A stretch of 64,000 nucleotides of DNA from Halomonas shengliensis (GCF_900104135.1 NZ_FNIV01000002.1:62001-126000), one strand, 5' to 3'. Numbered from the stretch's first letter, positions 16,052 to 26,811 are shown. Numbers and translations: made by a program. Notes: a model not told the origin generated them from the sequence alone.

Positions 16052-17158
16052 TCAGCCGCGGGGAAAGTGCTCCAGCAGCTCCCGCAGGGTCGCCTCCGGG
16101 GTGGCGTCGTGGACGCAGGCGGCACCCAGGGCACGCAGCAGCACCAGGCGCAGGCGGCTGTCGATGTTCTTCTTGTCGAGGCGCATGCGGGCGAGGAAGT
16201 CCTCCACGCCCATGGCGGCCGGAGCGGCCGTGGGGAGCGCGGCGGCCTCGAGCAGCGCCTCGACCCGGTCGACGTCGGCCGACGCGAGCCAGCCCAGGCG
16301 CGCCGAGAGCTCGGCCGCCATCAGCATGCCGGCGCCCACCGCCTCGCCGTGCAGCCAGGCGCCGTAGCCCTGGTGCGCCTCGATGGCGTGGCCGAAGGTG
16401 TGGCCCAGGTTGAGCAGGGCCCGTACGCCCTGCTCGGTCTCGTCCGCGGCGACGATCTCGGCCTTGAGCGCACAGCTACGCTCGATGGCGTGGGCCAGGG
16501 CGGCCGGCTCCAGGGCACGCAGCTCGGGCAGTGAGCGCTCCAGCCAGGCGAGGAAGTCGGCGTCGCGGATCAGCCCGTACTTGATCACCTCGGCCAGGCC
16601 CGCGGAGAGCTCGCGGGCCGGCAGGGTGGCCAGGGTATCGGTATCGATCAGCACCGCCCGCGGCTGCCAGAAGGCGCCGATCATGTTCTTGCCCAGCGGA
16701 TGGTTGACCCCGGTCTTGCCGCCCACCGAGGAGTCCACCTGGGCCAGCAGGGTGGTGGGCACCTGGATGAAGGCCACGCCGCGCTGGTAGCAGGCCGCGG
16801 CGAAGCCCACCATGTCACCGATCACGCCGCCGCCCAGGGCGACCAGGGTGCAGCGGCGGTTGAAGCCGGCCTCGAGCAGGGCGTCCCAGATGCGCGAGAC
16901 ATGCTCGAGGGTCTTGGTGGCCTCGCCGTCGGGCAGCACCAGCTCGCGCACCTCGGCGTCGGCGGGCAGGGCCGCCCGGCAGCGCTCGAGGTAGAGCGGC
17001 GCCACCGTCGCGTTGGTGACGATCATCACCTGGCGGCCGGCCAGCCAGGGCGCCAGGGCGGCGGGCGTGCCGAGCAGGCCGGGGCCGATATGGATGGGGT
17101 AGCTGCGGCTGCCCAGCGCCACCTCGAGGGTGCGCGAGCCGGAAGGGGTGTCGGTCAT
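16052..17158 (-). CDS. aroB: 3-dehydroquinate synthase
   Basis: AroB cyclises DAHP to 3-dehydroquinate, the second shikimate-pathway step, using NAD and a divalent metal. The 368-residue protein shows [32 protein letters not shown] (split NAD-binding region), [20 protein letters not shown] and [11 protein letters not shown], which carries a metal-binding histidine. It follows aroK after a 3-base gap. The pathway's entry enzyme, DAHP synthase, is encoded separately at 47-48 kb. The pil-aroK-aroB order is conserved in Pseudomonas. Confidence 0.97.
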   Translation of the reverse strand: MTDTPSGSRTLEVALGSRSYPIHIGPGLLGTPAALAPWLAGRQVMIVTNATVAPLYLERCRAALPADAEVRELVLPDGEATKTLEHVSRIWDALLEAGFNRRCTLVALGGGVIGDMVGFAAACYQRGVAFIQVPTTLLAQVDSSVGGKTGVNHPLGKNMIGAFWQPRAVLIDTDTLATLPARELSAGLAEVIKYGLIRDADFLAWLERSLPELRALEPAALAHAIERSCALKAEIVAADETEQGVRALLNLGHTFGHAIEAHQGYGAWLHGEAVGAGMLMAAELSARLGWLASADVDRVEALLEAAALPTAAPAAMGVEDFLARMRLDKKNIDSRLRLVLLRALGAACVHDATPEATLRELLEHFPRG

Positions 17159-17161
17159 GGT

Positions 17162-17704
17162 TCAGGCCTTGGCTTGCAGGGGATCCACCAGCCGCGTCAC
17201 GCGGCGGACGATGTCGTTGACCACCGAGCGCGGGCCGCGGCGGTCGGTGCGCACGGTGAGGTCGGCGGTGGCGCGGTAGAGAGGGTCGCGCACGCCGAAC
17301 ATCTCGCGCAGCACCGCCTCCTTGTCGGGGCGCTGCAGCAGTGGCCGGTTGCGGTCCTTGGCGGTACGCCTTAGCTGCTGCTCCACGGTGGTGTAGAGGT
17401 AGATGACGGTGCCCCGCTCGCGCAGCAGGCGGCGGTTCTCCTCGCGCAGCACGGCGCCGCCGCCGGTGGCGATCACCACGCCCTCGCGCCGGGTCAGCTC
17501 GTCGATCATCTGGGTCTCGCGGTCGCGGAAGCCCGCCTCCCCCTCCACATCGAAGATCCAGGGGATATCCGCCCCGCAGCGCGCCTGGATCTCGTGGTCG
17601 GTGTCGAGGAAGTCACGAGAAAGCTCGGCCGCCAGGAGGCGGCCGATGGTGCTCTTGCCGGCCCCCATGGGGCCGATCAGTATCAGGTTGGGTAGTGCCA
17701 GCAT
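17162..17704 (-). CDS. aroK: Shikimate kinase
   Basis: AroK phosphorylates shikimate with ATP. The 180-residue protein has Walker [10 protein letters not shown] (residues 11-19), the shikimate-binding segments DTDHEIQ and GFRDRE, and the GGG motif [10 protein letters not shown]. The ATG overlaps the pilQ stop (TGATG), implying coupling to the pilus operon. aroB follows at once. Confidence 0.97.
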   Translation of the reverse strand: MLALPNLILIGPMGAGKSTIGRLLAAELSRDFLDTDHEIQARCGADIPWIFDVEGEAGFRDRETQMIDELTRREGVVIATGGGAVLREENRRLLRERGTVIYLYTTVEQQLRRTAKDRNRPLLQRPDKEAVLREMFGVRDPLYRATADLTVRTDRRGPRSVVNDIVRRVTRLVDPLQAKA

Positions 17705-19785
17705 CAGCGAAGTGCCACGCCTTCATCCAGGATTCGTGGGGTAATGAATACCAGCAACTCTACCTTCTCGTCGCTCTGCTGGGTATAGCGGAAGAGATTG
17801 CCGAGCACCGGAATGTCCCCCAGGAAGGGCGTCTTCACCAGGTTGCGCAGCTCCTCAGTCTGCAGGATACCGCCCAGCACCACGGTCTCGCCGTTATCCA
17901 CCAGCACCTGGGTCTCGATCTCGTTGGTGTTCACCGGCGGCTCCTCGCCGGGATTGAACTCGCCGAAGGAGTCGTTGGTGATGGCCACATCCATGATGAT
18001 GCGATCATCCGGCGTGATCTGTGGCGTCACCTCCAGGGAGAGCACCGCCTCCTTGAAGTCCACCGCCGAGGCCCCGCTGGCCGCCGCCTCGCGGTAGGCG
18101 CGCTCCTGGCCCTGCTTGATCACCGCGGTGCTCTGGTTGGCGGTGATCACCCGCGGCTGGGAGATGGTGTAGCTCTTGCCATCGCTCTCCATGGCGCGCA
18201 GCTCGAGGTCCAGCAGCACGTCACCGGAGAGGTAGCCGAAGGCGAAGCTGGTCATGCCACCCACCCCACGGTCGGTGGAGCCGAAGTCCACGGCGAGGCC
18301 GCCCAGGCCGGAGATCGGCGAACCATCCGAGGCGCCACCCAGGTCGAAGCGGCTGCCGCTGCCCGAGACACCCCAGTTGACCCCCAGCTCCCGGGAGGCG
18401 CTGTCGCTGGCGATGACGATACGCGCCTCGATCTGCACCTGGCGCACCGCCACGTCGAGGCGCTCCAGGGTCGCCATGATGCTGTCGATCTGCTCGGCGG
18501 TGTCCTGGATCAGCAGGGTGTTGGTGCGCGGGTCCACCGCCACCTTGCCACGCTCGGTGAGCAGGCCGAAGCCGGCCTGGCCACCGCCACGCAGCAGGGC
18601 CGCGATGTCGTCGGCCTTGGCGTAGTTGACCTGGATATACTCGGTCTCCAGCGGCGCCAGGGTCTCGAGCTGCTCGCGGGTCTGCAGCTCCAGCTGCTCA
18701 CGCTGGGCAAGCTCGGCGGCGGGCGCCACCACGATCACGTTGCCCTCCTGGCGGCTGGCCAGGCCGTGGCTCTTGAGCACCAGGTCCAGCGCCTGGTCCC
18801 AGGGCACGTCCTGGAGGTTCAGGGTCACTCGTCCCTGAACGCTGTCGCTGGCCACCAGGTTGAGCCCGGTGAAGTCGGCGATGATCGCCAGCACCGAGCG
18901 CACCTCGATGTCCTGGAAGTTGAGGGTGATGCGCTCGCCGGTATAGGGGAACTGTTCGCGCACCCGCCGCTCCTGTTCCTGGCGCGTCACCGGCTGGGCC
19001 TCGATGGTCAACTGGCGCCCGCTCTGGGTGGAGACCATGGCGTAGTCGCCGCTGCCCTCGATGTTGAGGGTCACGCCGTTGCGGCCCACCAGCGGGGTGA
19101 TGCGCTGCAGGGGGGTGCCGAAGTCGCTGACGTCATAGACCTGGTCCAGGGAACGCGGCAGGTCGACGTCCATCAGCTCGGCGGTGATGCGGTTGCGCCC
19201 GCTCTCGCGCACCCGGGCGTCGACGCCGGCGCGGTCGAAGGTGACGATCAGCCGCCCGGCTCCGTCGCTGCCACGGCGGAAGTCGATGTCCTCGACGCTG
19301 GGGCCGCTGCTCACCGGCTGGCGCGGGGCCGGCTCGGTCGTGGACGCGGTGGTGGCAACGGTCGAGGGGGTGGCGGTGGTGGCCACCCCGGTGTCGGCGG
19401 CACCGCCGCCGATGGCCAGGCGCAGGCGATCACCCTGCTGGCGAGTGTTGTAGGGCAGCGGCCCGTCGAGGTCGAACACCAGCCGCGTGCGCGAACCGGC
19501 CTCCAGGGCGGTGACCTGCTGCACGCCACCGATGCCCAGGGAGTAGCGCCGCTCGGGAAGGCCATTGTCGGTCTCCATCAGGTCGATGGTGAGCCGTGCC
19601 GGATCGTCGATGCGGTAGCCGCGCACCTCGGGCACCGCCCCGACGAAGTCCAGATCCACCTCGAGCTCGCCACTGGGGCCCTGGCGGAAGTCGAGGTCCT
19701 GGAGCGTCGAGGCCGCCAGGGCCACCCCGGAGACCGCCAGCAGGGCGAGCGCCGCCGCTGCACGCTTGATGATGAGTGATCGCAT
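17704..19785 (-). CDS. pilQ: Type IV pilus secretin PilQ
   Basis: PilQ forms the outer-membrane channel through which type IV pili pass. The 693-residue precursor has a signal peptide (about residues 1-25, ending GVALA), N-terminal AMIN-type repeats, a secretin N0/STN-like region ([21 protein letters not shown]), an N1 domain and the C-terminal secretin domain with [12 protein letters not shown] chose the ATG at 19785 because GGGAAGGGAA precedes it and the signal peptide starts there; an upstream ATG at 19818 lacks both. It is last in the pilMNOPQ operon. Confidence 0.95.
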   Translation of the reverse strand: MRSLIIKRAAAALALLAVSGVALAASTLQDLDFRQGPSGELEVDLDFVGAVPEVRGYRIDDPARLTIDLMETDNGLPERRYSLGIGGVQQVTALEAGSRTRLVFDLDGPLPYNTRQQGDRLRLAIGGGAADTGVATTATPSTVATTASTTEPAPRQPVSSGPSVEDIDFRRGSDGAGRLIVTFDRAGVDARVRESGRNRITAELMDVDLPRSLDQVYDVSDFGTPLQRITPLVGRNGVTLNIEGSGDYAMVSTQSGRQLTIEAQPVTRQEQERRVREQFPYTGERITLNFQDIEVRSVLAIIADFTGLNLVASDSVQGRVTLNLQDVPWDQALDLVLKSHGLASRQEGNVIVVAPAAELAQREQLELQTREQLETLAPLETEYIQVNYAKADDIAALLRGGGQAGFGLLTERGKVAVDPRTNTLLIQDTAEQIDSIMATLERLDVAVRQVQIEARIVIASDSASRELGVNWGVSGSGSRFDLGGASDGSPISGLGGLAVDFGSTDRGVGGMTSFAFGYLSGDVLLDLELRAMESDGKSYTISQPRVITANQSTAVIKQGQERAYREAAASGASAVDFKEAVLSLEVTPQITPDDRIIMDVAITNDSFGEFNPGEEPPVNTNEIETQVLVDNGETVVLGGILQTEELRNLVKTPFLGDIPVLGNLFRYTQQSDEKVELLVFITPRILDEGVALR

Positions 19786-19848
19786 GGTTCCCTTCCCCCC
19801 GCTTGATGCCACCCTCATACGGGCGGCTATCGCTTGCTGTGCTGTTGG

Positions 19849-20391
19849 TTATCTCTGGCCGGCGTCCTGGCCGTTGAGCTCGAGCCTGGTGGTGCGCTCG
19901 ATCCAGCCACCACGACCGGTGGGCACCACCTCGACCAGCTGGACCGAGGACGAGGTGATGCTGACGATGCGACCGAAGTCGCTGCCCATGTGGTTGCCGA
20001 CATAGAGGCGATGCACCTGGCCGTCCGGTGCCCTCACCAGCGCCGAGGGCTGACCATCCTCCACCAGGGTCCCCACCAGGCGGAGCTCGGAGAGGCGGTA
20101 GGCCTCGAGGGTCTCCCGCGGGCGGGTCATGTCGGGCGCCAGCTCCTCGGAGCCCTGGGCCTGCTCCTCGGCCTCGGGCAGGCGAGCCACGAAGGGGCTG
20201 CGCTCGTCGGCCGCGGTGTAGGGCACCGGCTCGTACTCGGGAATCTCAGGCAGCTCGACGTTGGGCGTCGGGCCGGGGTTGTTGCGGATATCGGCCAGCT
20301 CGCGGTCGAGGCTAGCCAGCTGTGGGTCGGCGCAACCGGCCAGGGCCAGCAGCACCGCGGCGCCGAGAAGGGGTACCAGCCGATACGTCAT
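19849..20391 (-). CDS. pilP: Type IV pilus assembly lipoprotein PilP
   Basis: PilP links the inner-membrane PilMNO complex to the PilQ secretin. The 180-residue precursor has a lipoprotein signal with lipobox LAGC (cysteine at about 20), a disordered acidic linker, and a C-terminal beta-domain (YRLSELRLVGTLVEDGQPSALV, split in family descriptions). The start overlaps the pilO stop (ATGA). A 63-base gap separates it from pilQ. Confidence 0.93.
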   Translation of the reverse strand: MTYRLVPLLGAAVLLALAGCADPQLASLDRELADIRNNPGPTPNVELPEIPEYEPVPYTAADERSPFVARLPEAEEQAQGSEELAPDMTRPRETLEAYRLSELRLVGTLVEDGQPSALVRAPDGQVHRLYVGNHMGSDFGRIVSITSSSVQLVEVVPTGRGGWIERTTRLELNGQDAGQR

Positions 20392-21011
20392 GAGCCACCC
20401 TCCTCTCGCTGGCGATAGCTGTAGGTGCGCGCCAGCATCGACAGGCGCAGGTCCTGGCCGTTGCTGCCCTCGGGGGTCAGCGTCATGTCATGCAGGGTGA
20501 CGATGCGTGGCAGGCCGGCCACGCCGGCCAGGAAGGAGGCGATGCGGTGGTAGTCGCCGCGTACCTGGATGTCGAAGGGCTGTTCGACATAGTGCTCCCG
20601 CGCCGCGGTGCCACGCAGGCGGATGTAGTCGATGGCCAGCTGGTTCTCCAGCGCCGTCTCGGTGATGTTGTCGATCAGCGCGGGCACCTCGGCGCCGCTG
20701 GGCAGCATCTCGCGCAGGGTATCCATGCGCGCCTCGAGCACGCCCATCTGTTCGCGCATCGCCTCGAGGTTGGCGGCCTGGGCCGCCTTGCTGCGGTAGT
20801 CGCGGATCAGCTGGGCCTCCTGCGAACGAACCTGCTCCAACTCTTCCTTGGCGGGGCCGGCCAGGTACCAGTGCATGCCGGCGAAGGTGATCCCCAGCAG
20901 CAGCAGGCACAGCACCAGCTGCAGCGACCAGGGCCAGATGCCGGCCTCCTTGATGTCCAGTTCGCGCCAGTCCAGCTCGCGCAGGCGGCGCATCTCTGCC
21001 TTGAGACTCAT
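20388..21011 (-). CDS. pilO: Type IV pilus inner-membrane protein PilO
   Basis: PilO pairs with PilN in the periplasm to align the pilus motor and the secretin. The 207-residue protein has a short cytoplasmic N-terminus, one transmembrane helix (about 28-49, LQLVLCLLLLGITFAGMHWY), a coiled coil (about 55-90) and a C-terminal ferredoxin-like domain. It overlaps pilN and pilP by four bases each. Confidence 0.94.
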   Translation of the reverse strand: MSLKAEMRRLRELDWRELDIKEAGIWPWSLQLVLCLLLLGITFAGMHWYLAGPAKEELEQVRSQEAQLIRDYRSKAAQAANLEAMREQMGVLEARMDTLREMLPSGAEVPALIDNITETALENQLAIDYIRLRGTAAREHYVEQPFDIQVRGDYHRIASFLAGVAGLPRIVTLHDMTLTPEGSNGQDLRLSMLARTYSYRQREEGGS

Positions 21012-21598
21012 GACCCCTCCCCTTCACCGCCACCCTCGGCGGTCGTCGCGCTGGATTCCGGCGGCATGCGCTGGCTCATGCTGAGGCTGAAGCTGCGACG
21101 CTCGCCGCCCCCCTCGGCCTCCACCGCGGAGAGCACCGGCTCGGTGAAGGAGGCCGCCGCCGCCAGGGCACGCAGCTGGTCGGAGACCTGGCCGTTATTC
21201 TCGGCACGACCGGAGAGGCGCAGGCTGTCGCCCTGGCGATTGAGCTGGGTATAGTGCACCCCCTCCTCGAGGCTCTCGGTGAGGTCGTTCATCACGTGGA
21301 CCGTCTGGGTGCGCCCGTTCTGCAGCTCGGTGAAGACCCGCACCTGCTCGAGCATCTGCTCGCGGATCTGTTCCAGTTCGCTGATCTCGCGGATCGCCGA
21401 GTCGAGCTGGCGGCTCTGGGCCTCGATATGGGCGTTGCGCTGGCGCTGGGCCTCGACCTCCTCCTGGTAGTACCAGGTCATGCCGTAACCGCCACCGAGC
21501 CCGAGCAGGGCGGCGAGGCCCAGGGTCACGTAGAAGCGCTTGCTGCGGCGGGCGCGCTGCTCCTCGCGCCACGGCAGCAGGTTGATCTCGATGGTCAT
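21008..21598 (-). CDS. pilN: Type IV pilus inner-membrane protein PilN
   Basis: PilN binds PilM through its conserved cytoplasmic N-terminus, seen here as INLLPWREE (residues 5-13), then crosses the membrane once (about 24-43) and continues as a periplasmic coiled coil and alpha/beta domain. It has 196 residues; the C-terminal tail (GGGERRSF onward) is rich in Gly, Glu and Ser and may be disordered. It overlaps pilM and pilO by four bases. Confidence 0.94.
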   Translation of the reverse strand: MTIEINLLPWREEQRARRSKRFYVTLGLAALLGLGGGYGMTWYYQEEVEAQRQRNAHIEAQSRQLDSAIREISELEQIREQMLEQVRVFTELQNGRTQTVHVMNDLTESLEEGVHYTQLNRQGDSLRLSGRAENNGQVSDQLRALAAAASFTEPVLSAVEAEGGGERRSFSLSMSQRMPPESSATTAEGGGEGEGS

Positions 21599-22656
21599 GG
21601 GCGCGCCCTCATTGCCAGGCCGCAGGCCGTGAGCATCGCCGGCGCATCACCGGAGAGGGTCTGCACGTCGATGCGGTTGGTGACCTTCATGCGCGCCAGG
21701 GGGTTGGCGATGGTGACCTCCATGCCGCTCTCCTGGGCCAGGCGCTCGGCCAGTCCGGGGAGCACGCTGGAGCCGCCGGCCAGCACCATGTGACGCACCT
21801 CCTGCTTGCGCCCGGCGGTGTAGTAGAGCTGCAGCGAGCGCCCCACCTGCTGCACCAGGGTGTCGAGGAAGGGGTCGAGGACGCTGCGCTGGTAGTCCTC
21901 CGGCAGGCCACCGCGCTTCTTGGCCAGGCCCGCCTCGTCGAAGCTCAGCCCGTAGCGATTGCGGATCTCCTCGGTGAGCTGGCGCCCGCCGAAGACGGTG
22001 TCACGGCTGTAGACCACGCGCCCCTGGCGAAGCACATGGAAGGTGTTCATGGTGGCGCCGATATCCACCAGCGCCACGCAGTCGTCGTCGCCGGCCAGCG
22101 CCGGCAGCTGGTGACGCACCTCGGTGAAGGCGCGCTCCATGGCGAAGGTCTCGACATCCACCGCCGCCGGGGTCAGGCCGGCCTGCAGCACGGCGTCGGT
22201 GAGCTGGCTGACATCCTGCTGGCGACAGGCCACCAGCAGCACGTCCTGCTGGTCGGCGTAGCGGGCGTTGAGCCCCAGACGCTGGAAGTCGAAGGCGACC
22301 TCGCTGAACGGAAAGGGGATATGCTTGTCTGAATCGAGCTGGATGCGCGCCTCGATCTCGTCGTCGCTGAGCGAGGCCGGCAGCGTCAGGGTCTTAGTGA
22401 TCGCCGCGCTGGCCGGCACCGCCACCACCGCCTTGCGGGTGTGCGGCTTGGCCTGCTGGACGGCACGGGTGAGGGCGTCGACCACCTCGCCCATGTCATG
22501 GATGCGCCGCTCGACCACCGCGCCCTCGCGCAGCGGGCGGACGGCATAGCTTTCCACCTGATAAGTGGCGCCAGCACGCCGGAGTTCCACGAGCTTGACC
22601 GTGGCCGAGGTGATATCGACGCCGATCAGTCCCTTGCTGGATGCCATCAATCGCAT
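21595..22656 (-). CDS. pilM: Type IV pilus assembly ATPase-fold protein PilM
   Basis: PilM is an actin/FtsA-like cytoplasmic protein that holds PilN. The 353-residue protein has the fold's motifs GVDITSATVKLVEL (about 12-25), VDIGATMNTFHVL and LAGGSSVLPGL. The first ATG at 22656 has AGGA six bases upstream; the second, three codons later, has none. It heads the pilMNOPQ operon and is divergent from mrcA, as in Pseudomonas. Confidence 0.94.
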   Translation of the reverse strand: MRLMASSKGLIGVDITSATVKLVELRRAGATYQVESYAVRPLREGAVVERRIHDMGEVVDALTRAVQQAKPHTRKAVVAVPASAAITKTLTLPASLSDDEIEARIQLDSDKHIPFPFSEVAFDFQRLGLNARYADQQDVLLVACRQQDVSQLTDAVLQAGLTPAAVDVETFAMERAFTEVRHQLPALAGDDDCVALVDIGATMNTFHVLRQGRVVYSRDTVFGGRQLTEEIRNRYGLSFDEAGLAKKRGGLPEDYQRSVLDPFLDTLVQQVGRSLQLYYTAGRKQEVRHMVLAGGSSVLPGLAERLAQESGMEVTIANPLARMKVTNRIDVQTLSGDAPAMLTACGLAMRARP

Positions 22657-22818
22657 CTCGGTCCTGCCCCTGCTGAGTCACGCGGCTTTTCCGCCTTGTC
22701 ATGGTGCCTGCCGTTCCTGGCGCTGGCAGGGCTTCCTATTTTTCCCATCCTGTAAGCATGAGGTTACATGATCTTGCCAAGTCTCACACGGTAAACATTG
22801 GGCGTGCACGGTCAACGC

Positions 22819-22847
22819 TGGTGACCCCCGCCCCGGCTTCCTATAAT
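22819..22847 (+). promoter_or_regulatory. Candidate mrcA promoter
   Basis: A consensus TATAAT (22842-22847) lies about 70 bases before the mrcA start. The -35 position (TGGTGA, 22819-22824, 17-base spacing) is a poor match. The rest of the 259-base pilM/mrcA divergent gap shows no other clear element. Confidence 0.55.
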
Positions 22848-22915
22848 GGCGGCGCAACCGAGCGTCACCTTCACCTCCTTTCCGCTCACGCCCCCTGCAC
22901 GGACACCGCCTTTAC

Positions 22916-25441
22916 ATGACGTTTCTCAGAACCCTGCTCTTCTCCCTGGCCTGGCTCGTGGTCTCGCTCACCGCCGCGGCCGGGCTGGGCGTGGTGGGCG
23001 CCGCGCTCTACTTCGCCCCCGGCCTTCCCGACGTGCGCCAGCTCCAGGACGCCGAGCTGCACTCGCCGCTGCGGATCTACACCCGCGACGGCAAGCTGAT
23101 CGGCGAGTTCGGCGAGGAGCGCCGTCTGCCGATCGACTATGACGAGATCCCGCGGACCTTCATCGACGCCCTGCTGGCCGCCGAGGACGACCGTTTCTTC
23201 GAGCATCGCGGGGTCGATCCCATGGGGCTGGCGCGCGCCGCCTCTGAACTGGTCGCCAGCGGCGGCGAGATCCAGTCCGGTGGTTCCACCATCACCATGC
23301 AGGTGGCACGCAACTACCTGCTGACCCTGGACCGCACCTTCACCCGCAAGATCCGCGAGATCCTGCTGGCGCTGCAGATGGAGCAGGTGCTGAGCAAGGA
23401 GGAGATCCTCGAGCTCTACGTCAACAAGATCTTCCTCGGCCACCGCGCCTACGGTATCGCCGCCGCCTCCGAGATCTACTACGACCGCCCGCTGGCCGAG
23501 CTGACCCTGGCCGAGACGGCGATGATCGCCGGCCTGCCCAAGGCCCCCTCCAGCTTCAACCCGCTCTCCAACCCGGAGCGCGCGCTGATCCGCCGCAACT
23601 GGATCCTGTTCCGCATGCGCGAGCTGGGGCACATCGACCAGGCCGCCTACGACGAGGCGGTGCAGGCCCCGGTCACCGCCGAGCGCCACGTGGCCCAGGC
23701 CGAGGTGGATGCCGACTACGTCGCCGAGATGGCGCGCCAGTATGCCGTGGAGCGCTTCGGCGAGAGCGAGGCGTACACCGGCGGCTACCACATCACCACC
23801 ACCCTGGACAGCGAGCTGCAGCCCATGGCGCGCCGCGCCCTAGCCCGGGGCCTGATCGAGTACGACACCCGCCACGGCTGGCGCGGCCCCGAGGAGGAGG
23901 AGATCCCCCAGAGCCTCGCCGAGGCCCAGGACCGCACCGAGCGCAGCGGCCTGGAGGAGGAGCTCGAGGAGTCCCCCGAGGTGCTCGAGACCGCCCGCCG
24001 CGCCGCCGAGCGCAGCGAGACCCGGGTCGAGGGCATCGACGGCGACGTCAGCAACTGGGTCCAGGTGCTGGAGCGCACCCCCCGCTACGGCCTGCTCCGC
24101 CCGGCCATCGTGGTGGAAAGCGAGGGACGCGAGATGCGCGTGCTGCTGCGCGGTGGCGAGCTGCGCACCATCGCCTGGGACGGCCTCTCCTGGGCGCGCG
24201 AGTTCCGCACCGCCCAGTACCGCGGCCCCGAACCGGGCTCCGCCGCCGAGATCGCCGGCCGTGGCGACCTGGTGCGGGTGATGGAGCGCGAGGACGGCAG
24301 CCTGCGCCTGGCCCAGCGTCCCGGCGCCGAGGGCTCGCTGGTGGTGCTCGAGCCCGACACCGGCGCCCTTCTCGCCCTGCAGGGTGGCTTCGACTTCGAC
24401 GCCAGCAAGTTCAACCGCGCGGTGCAGGCCCAGCGCCAGGCGGGCTCGATCTTCAAGCCCTTCATCTACCTGGCGGCGCTGGAGAGCGGCCTGATGAACG
24501 CCGCCAGCGTGGTCAACGACGCCCCGGTGGTGGTCAACGACGGCAGCGACGAGCTGTGGCGCCCGGTCAACTCCAGCGGCGACTTCCTGGGCCCCATGCG
24601 CCTGCGCAACGCCCTGGCCCGCTCCCGCAACCTGGTGACCATCCGCGTGTTGCGCGAGGTGGGGCTGGACACCACCATCGACTTCCTCACCCGCTTCGGC
24701 TTCGAGAAGGAGCGGCTGCCGAACGGCCTGTCGCTGGCGCTGGGCAGCGCCAGCCTGACCCCGCTGGAGATGGCCAACGCCTACGCGGTGCTGGCCAACG
24801 GCGGCTTCCAGGTCTCGCCCTGGTTCGTCGAACGCATCGCCCAGGGAGAGACGCTCATCGAGGAGGCCCTGCCCGCGGTGGCGTGTCGCGACTGCGCCCC
24901 CGGCACCGAGGAGGTGACCCGCGGGGACCGGCGCTACCCGGTGGCCAGGCGCGTGGTGGACCCGGTCAACCTCTACATCCTGCGCGACATGCTGCGCGAC
25001 GTGATCGAGAACGGCACCGGCCGCCGCGCCCTGGAGCTGGGTCGCGAGGACATCGTCGGCAAGACCGGCACCACCAACGGCCAGCGCGACACCTGGTTCT
25101 CCGGCTTCAACAGCGAGCTGGTGGCCACCGCCTGGGTGGGCAAGGACGACAACACCACCACCGCCGAATATGGCTCGAGCGCCGCCCTACCGGTGTGGAT
25201 GCACTTCATGGGCGAGGCGCTGGAGGGCCAGCCGCCGGCGATGCCCGAGCCTCCCGCCGCCCTGGTCACCGCCCGCGTCGACCCGGACACCGGCCGACGC
25301 CTGCCCGATGGCGCCGGGGGCGGCATCAGCGAGATCTTCCACCCCGACCACCTGCCCAGCGTGCAGCCCCGCCAAGTGGAGCGCGAGGTGGAGCGGCGCA
25401 GCGGCTCCCAGGGCACCGGCACCTACGAGGCGATCTTCTGA
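22916..25441 (+). CDS. mrcA: Penicillin-binding protein 1A (glycosyltransferase/transpeptidase)
   Basis: A bifunctional class A PBP that polymerises and crosslinks peptidoglycan. The 841 residues hold an N-terminal anchor (about 5-33), a GT51 domain with catalytic Glu in AAEDDRFFEHRGVDP (E90), and a transpeptidase domain with SIFK (S511), SRN and KTGT (716-719). Between GT51 and transpeptidase, about residues 324-385 form a strongly acidic, probably helical insertion (GPEEEEIPQ onward), followed by an OB-like segment. The gene is divergent from pilM, as in Pseudomonas. Two hairpins follow. Confidence 0.96.
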   Translation: MTFLRTLLFSLAWLVVSLTAAAGLGVVGAALYFAPGLPDVRQLQDAELHSPLRIYTRDGKLIGEFGEERRLPIDYDEIPRTFIDALLAAEDDRFFEHRGVDPMGLARAASELVASGGEIQSGGSTITMQVARNYLLTLDRTFTRKIREILLALQMEQVLSKEEILELYVNKIFLGHRAYGIAAASEIYYDRPLAELTLAETAMIAGLPKAPSSFNPLSNPERALIRRNWILFRMRELGHIDQAAYDEAVQAPVTAERHVAQAEVDADYVAEMARQYAVERFGESEAYTGGYHITTTLDSELQPMARRALARGLIEYDTRHGWRGPEEEEIPQSLAEAQDRTERSGLEEELEESPEVLETARRAAERSETRVEGIDGDVSNWVQVLERTPRYGLLRPAIVVESEGREMRVLLRGGELRTIAWDGLSWAREFRTAQYRGPEPGSAAEIAGRGDLVRVMEREDGSLRLAQRPGAEGSLVVLEPDTGALLALQGGFDFDASKFNRAVQAQRQAGSIFKPFIYLAALESGLMNAASVVNDAPVVVNDGSDELWRPVNSSGDFLGPMRLRNALARSRNLVTIRVLREVGLDTTIDFLTRFGFEKERLPNGLSLALGSASLTPLEMANAYAVLANGGFQVSPWFVERIAQGETLIEEALPAVACRDCAPGTEEVTRGDRRYPVARRVVDPVNLYILRDMLRDVIENGTGRRALELGREDIVGKTGTTNGQRDTWFSGFNSELVATAWVGKDDNTTTAEYGSSAALPVWMHFMGEALEGQPPAMPEPPAALVTARVDPDTGRRLPDGAGGGISEIFHPDHLPSVQPRQVEREVERRSGSQGTGTYEAIF

Positions 25442-25446
25442 GAGGC

Positions 25447-25470
25447 GGCAGGCGCCACCCGGCGCCTGCC
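25447..25470. terminator. First hairpin after mrcA
   Basis: GGCAGGCGCC (25447-25456), loop ACCC, GGCGCCTGCC (25461-25470): a perfect 10-bp stem directly after the mrcA stop, in the convergent mrcA/malic enzyme gap. Confidence 0.65.
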
Positions 25471-25484
25471 ACCCTGCCCGGACA

Positions 25485-25518
25485 CGACAAGGCCGGCCCC
25501 GAGGGGCCGGCCTTGTCG
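25485..25518. terminator. Bidirectional terminator between mrcA and the malic enzyme gene
   Basis: CGACAAGGCCGGCCCC (25485-25500) and GGGGCCGGCCTTGTCG (25503-25518) are fully complementary around two bases; the real loop must be larger. It serves both convergent genes. Confidence 0.8.
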
Positions 25519-25542
25519 TTGTGGCGACTGGCGTCTGCGGCA

Positions 25543-26811
25543 TCAGCCGCCGTAGACGTCGTCCACGGTCTTCAGCGGGTAGTGGGCGGGATAGGGCTTG
25601 CGCGCCACCCCGGAGTCCACCGCCGCCTGGGCCACCGCCGAGGAGACGCGCTCCAGCAGGCGCACGTCCACCGGGGTGGGGATGATGTAGTCGCGGCCGA
25701 AGCTCATGCTCTCCTTCTCGTAGGCCACCAGCACCTCCTCGGGCACCGGCTCCCGGGCCAGGTCCTTGAGCGCATGCACCGCCGCCACCTTCATCTCCTC
25801 GTTGATGCGGGTGGCACGCACGTCCAGGGCACCGCGGAAGATGAACGGGAAGCACAGTACGTTGTTGACCTGGTTGGGATAGTCCGAGCGACCGGTGGCC
25901 ATGATTACGTCGTCGCGCGCGGCGAAGGCGTCGGCCGGATGGATCTCCGGGTCGGGGTTGGAGCAGGCGAACACCACCGGGTTGGGTGCCATCTTCTTGA
26001 GCTGCTCGGGGGAGAGCAGGTTGGGTCCGGAGAGGCCCAGGAAGACGTCGGCGCCGTCGATGGCGTCGCCCAGGGTACGCTTGTCGGTCTCGGTGGCGAA
26101 CATCGCCTTGTACTGGTTGAGATCCTCGCGCCCGCTGTGGATCACCCCCTTGCGGTCGAGCATGTAGATGTTCTCGGCACGCGCGCCGCAGCTGACCAGC
26201 AGCTTCATGCAGGCGATGGCCGCGGAGCCGGCCCCCATGCAGACGAAGCGCGCCTCCTCGACCGACTTCCCGGCGATGGCCAGGGCGTTGAGCATGCCCG
26301 CCGTGGTGACGATGGCGGTGCCGTGCTGGTCGTCATGGAAGACCGGGATGCTGCACTGCTCGATCAGCGTCTGCTCGATCTCGAAGCACTCGGGCGCCTT
26401 GATGTCCTCGAGGTTGATGCCCCCCCAGGTATCGGCGATGCGTGCCACGGTGTCGATGAAGGCCTGCGGGCTCTCGGCATTGACCTCGACGTCGACGGAG
26501 TTGATGCCGGCGAAGCGCTTGAACAGCACGCCCTTGCCCTCCATCACCGGCTTACTGGCCAGCGGGCCCAGGTTGCCGAGGCCGAGGATGGCGGTGCCAT
26601 CGGAGATCACCGCCACCAGGTTGCCCTTGCCGGTGTAGCGGTAGGCGTTCTCGGGGTCGCGGGCGATCTCGCGCACCGGCTCGGCGACGCCGGGGCTGTA
26701 GGCCAGCGAGAGGTCGCGGGCGGTGGCGGTGGGCTTGGTCAGCTCGACGGAGAGCTTTCCGGGAATGGGCTTGGCGTGATAGTCCAGCGCTGCCTGTCTT
26801 GCGTCAGTCAT
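25543..26811 (-). CDS. maeB: Malic enzyme, short form
   Basis: Oxidatively decarboxylates malate to pyruvate with NAD(P). The 422 residues cover the malic N-terminal domain ([34 protein letters not shown]) and the NAD-binding domain ([17 protein letters not shown]), ending without the phosphotransacetylase-like tail of E. coli MaeB. A same-size malic enzyme sits next to ponA in Pseudomonas. The ATG at 26811 begins the conserved region; a longer frame to 26907 would cross the promoter. The NAD or NADP preference cannot be read with certainty. The ribosome site is weak. Confidence 0.93.
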   Translation of the reverse strand: MTDARQAALDYHAKPIPGKLSVELTKPTATARDLSLAYSPGVAEPVREIARDPENAYRYTGKGNLVAVISDGTAILGLGNLGPLASKPVMEGKGVLFKRFAGINSVDVEVNAESPQAFIDTVARIADTWGGINLEDIKAPECFEIEQTLIEQCSIPVFHDDQHGTAIVTTAGMLNALAIAGKSVEEARFVCMGAGSAAIACMKLLVSCGARAENIYMLDRKGVIHSGREDLNQYKAMFATETDKRTLGDAIDGADVFLGLSGPNLLSPEQLKKMAPNPVVFACSNPDPEIHPADAFAARDDVIMATGRSDYPNQVNNVLCFPFIFRGALDVRATRINEEMKVAAVHALKDLAREPVPEEVLVAYEKESMSFGRDYIIPTPVDVRLLERVSSAVAQAAVDSGVARKPYPAHYPLKTVDDVYGG

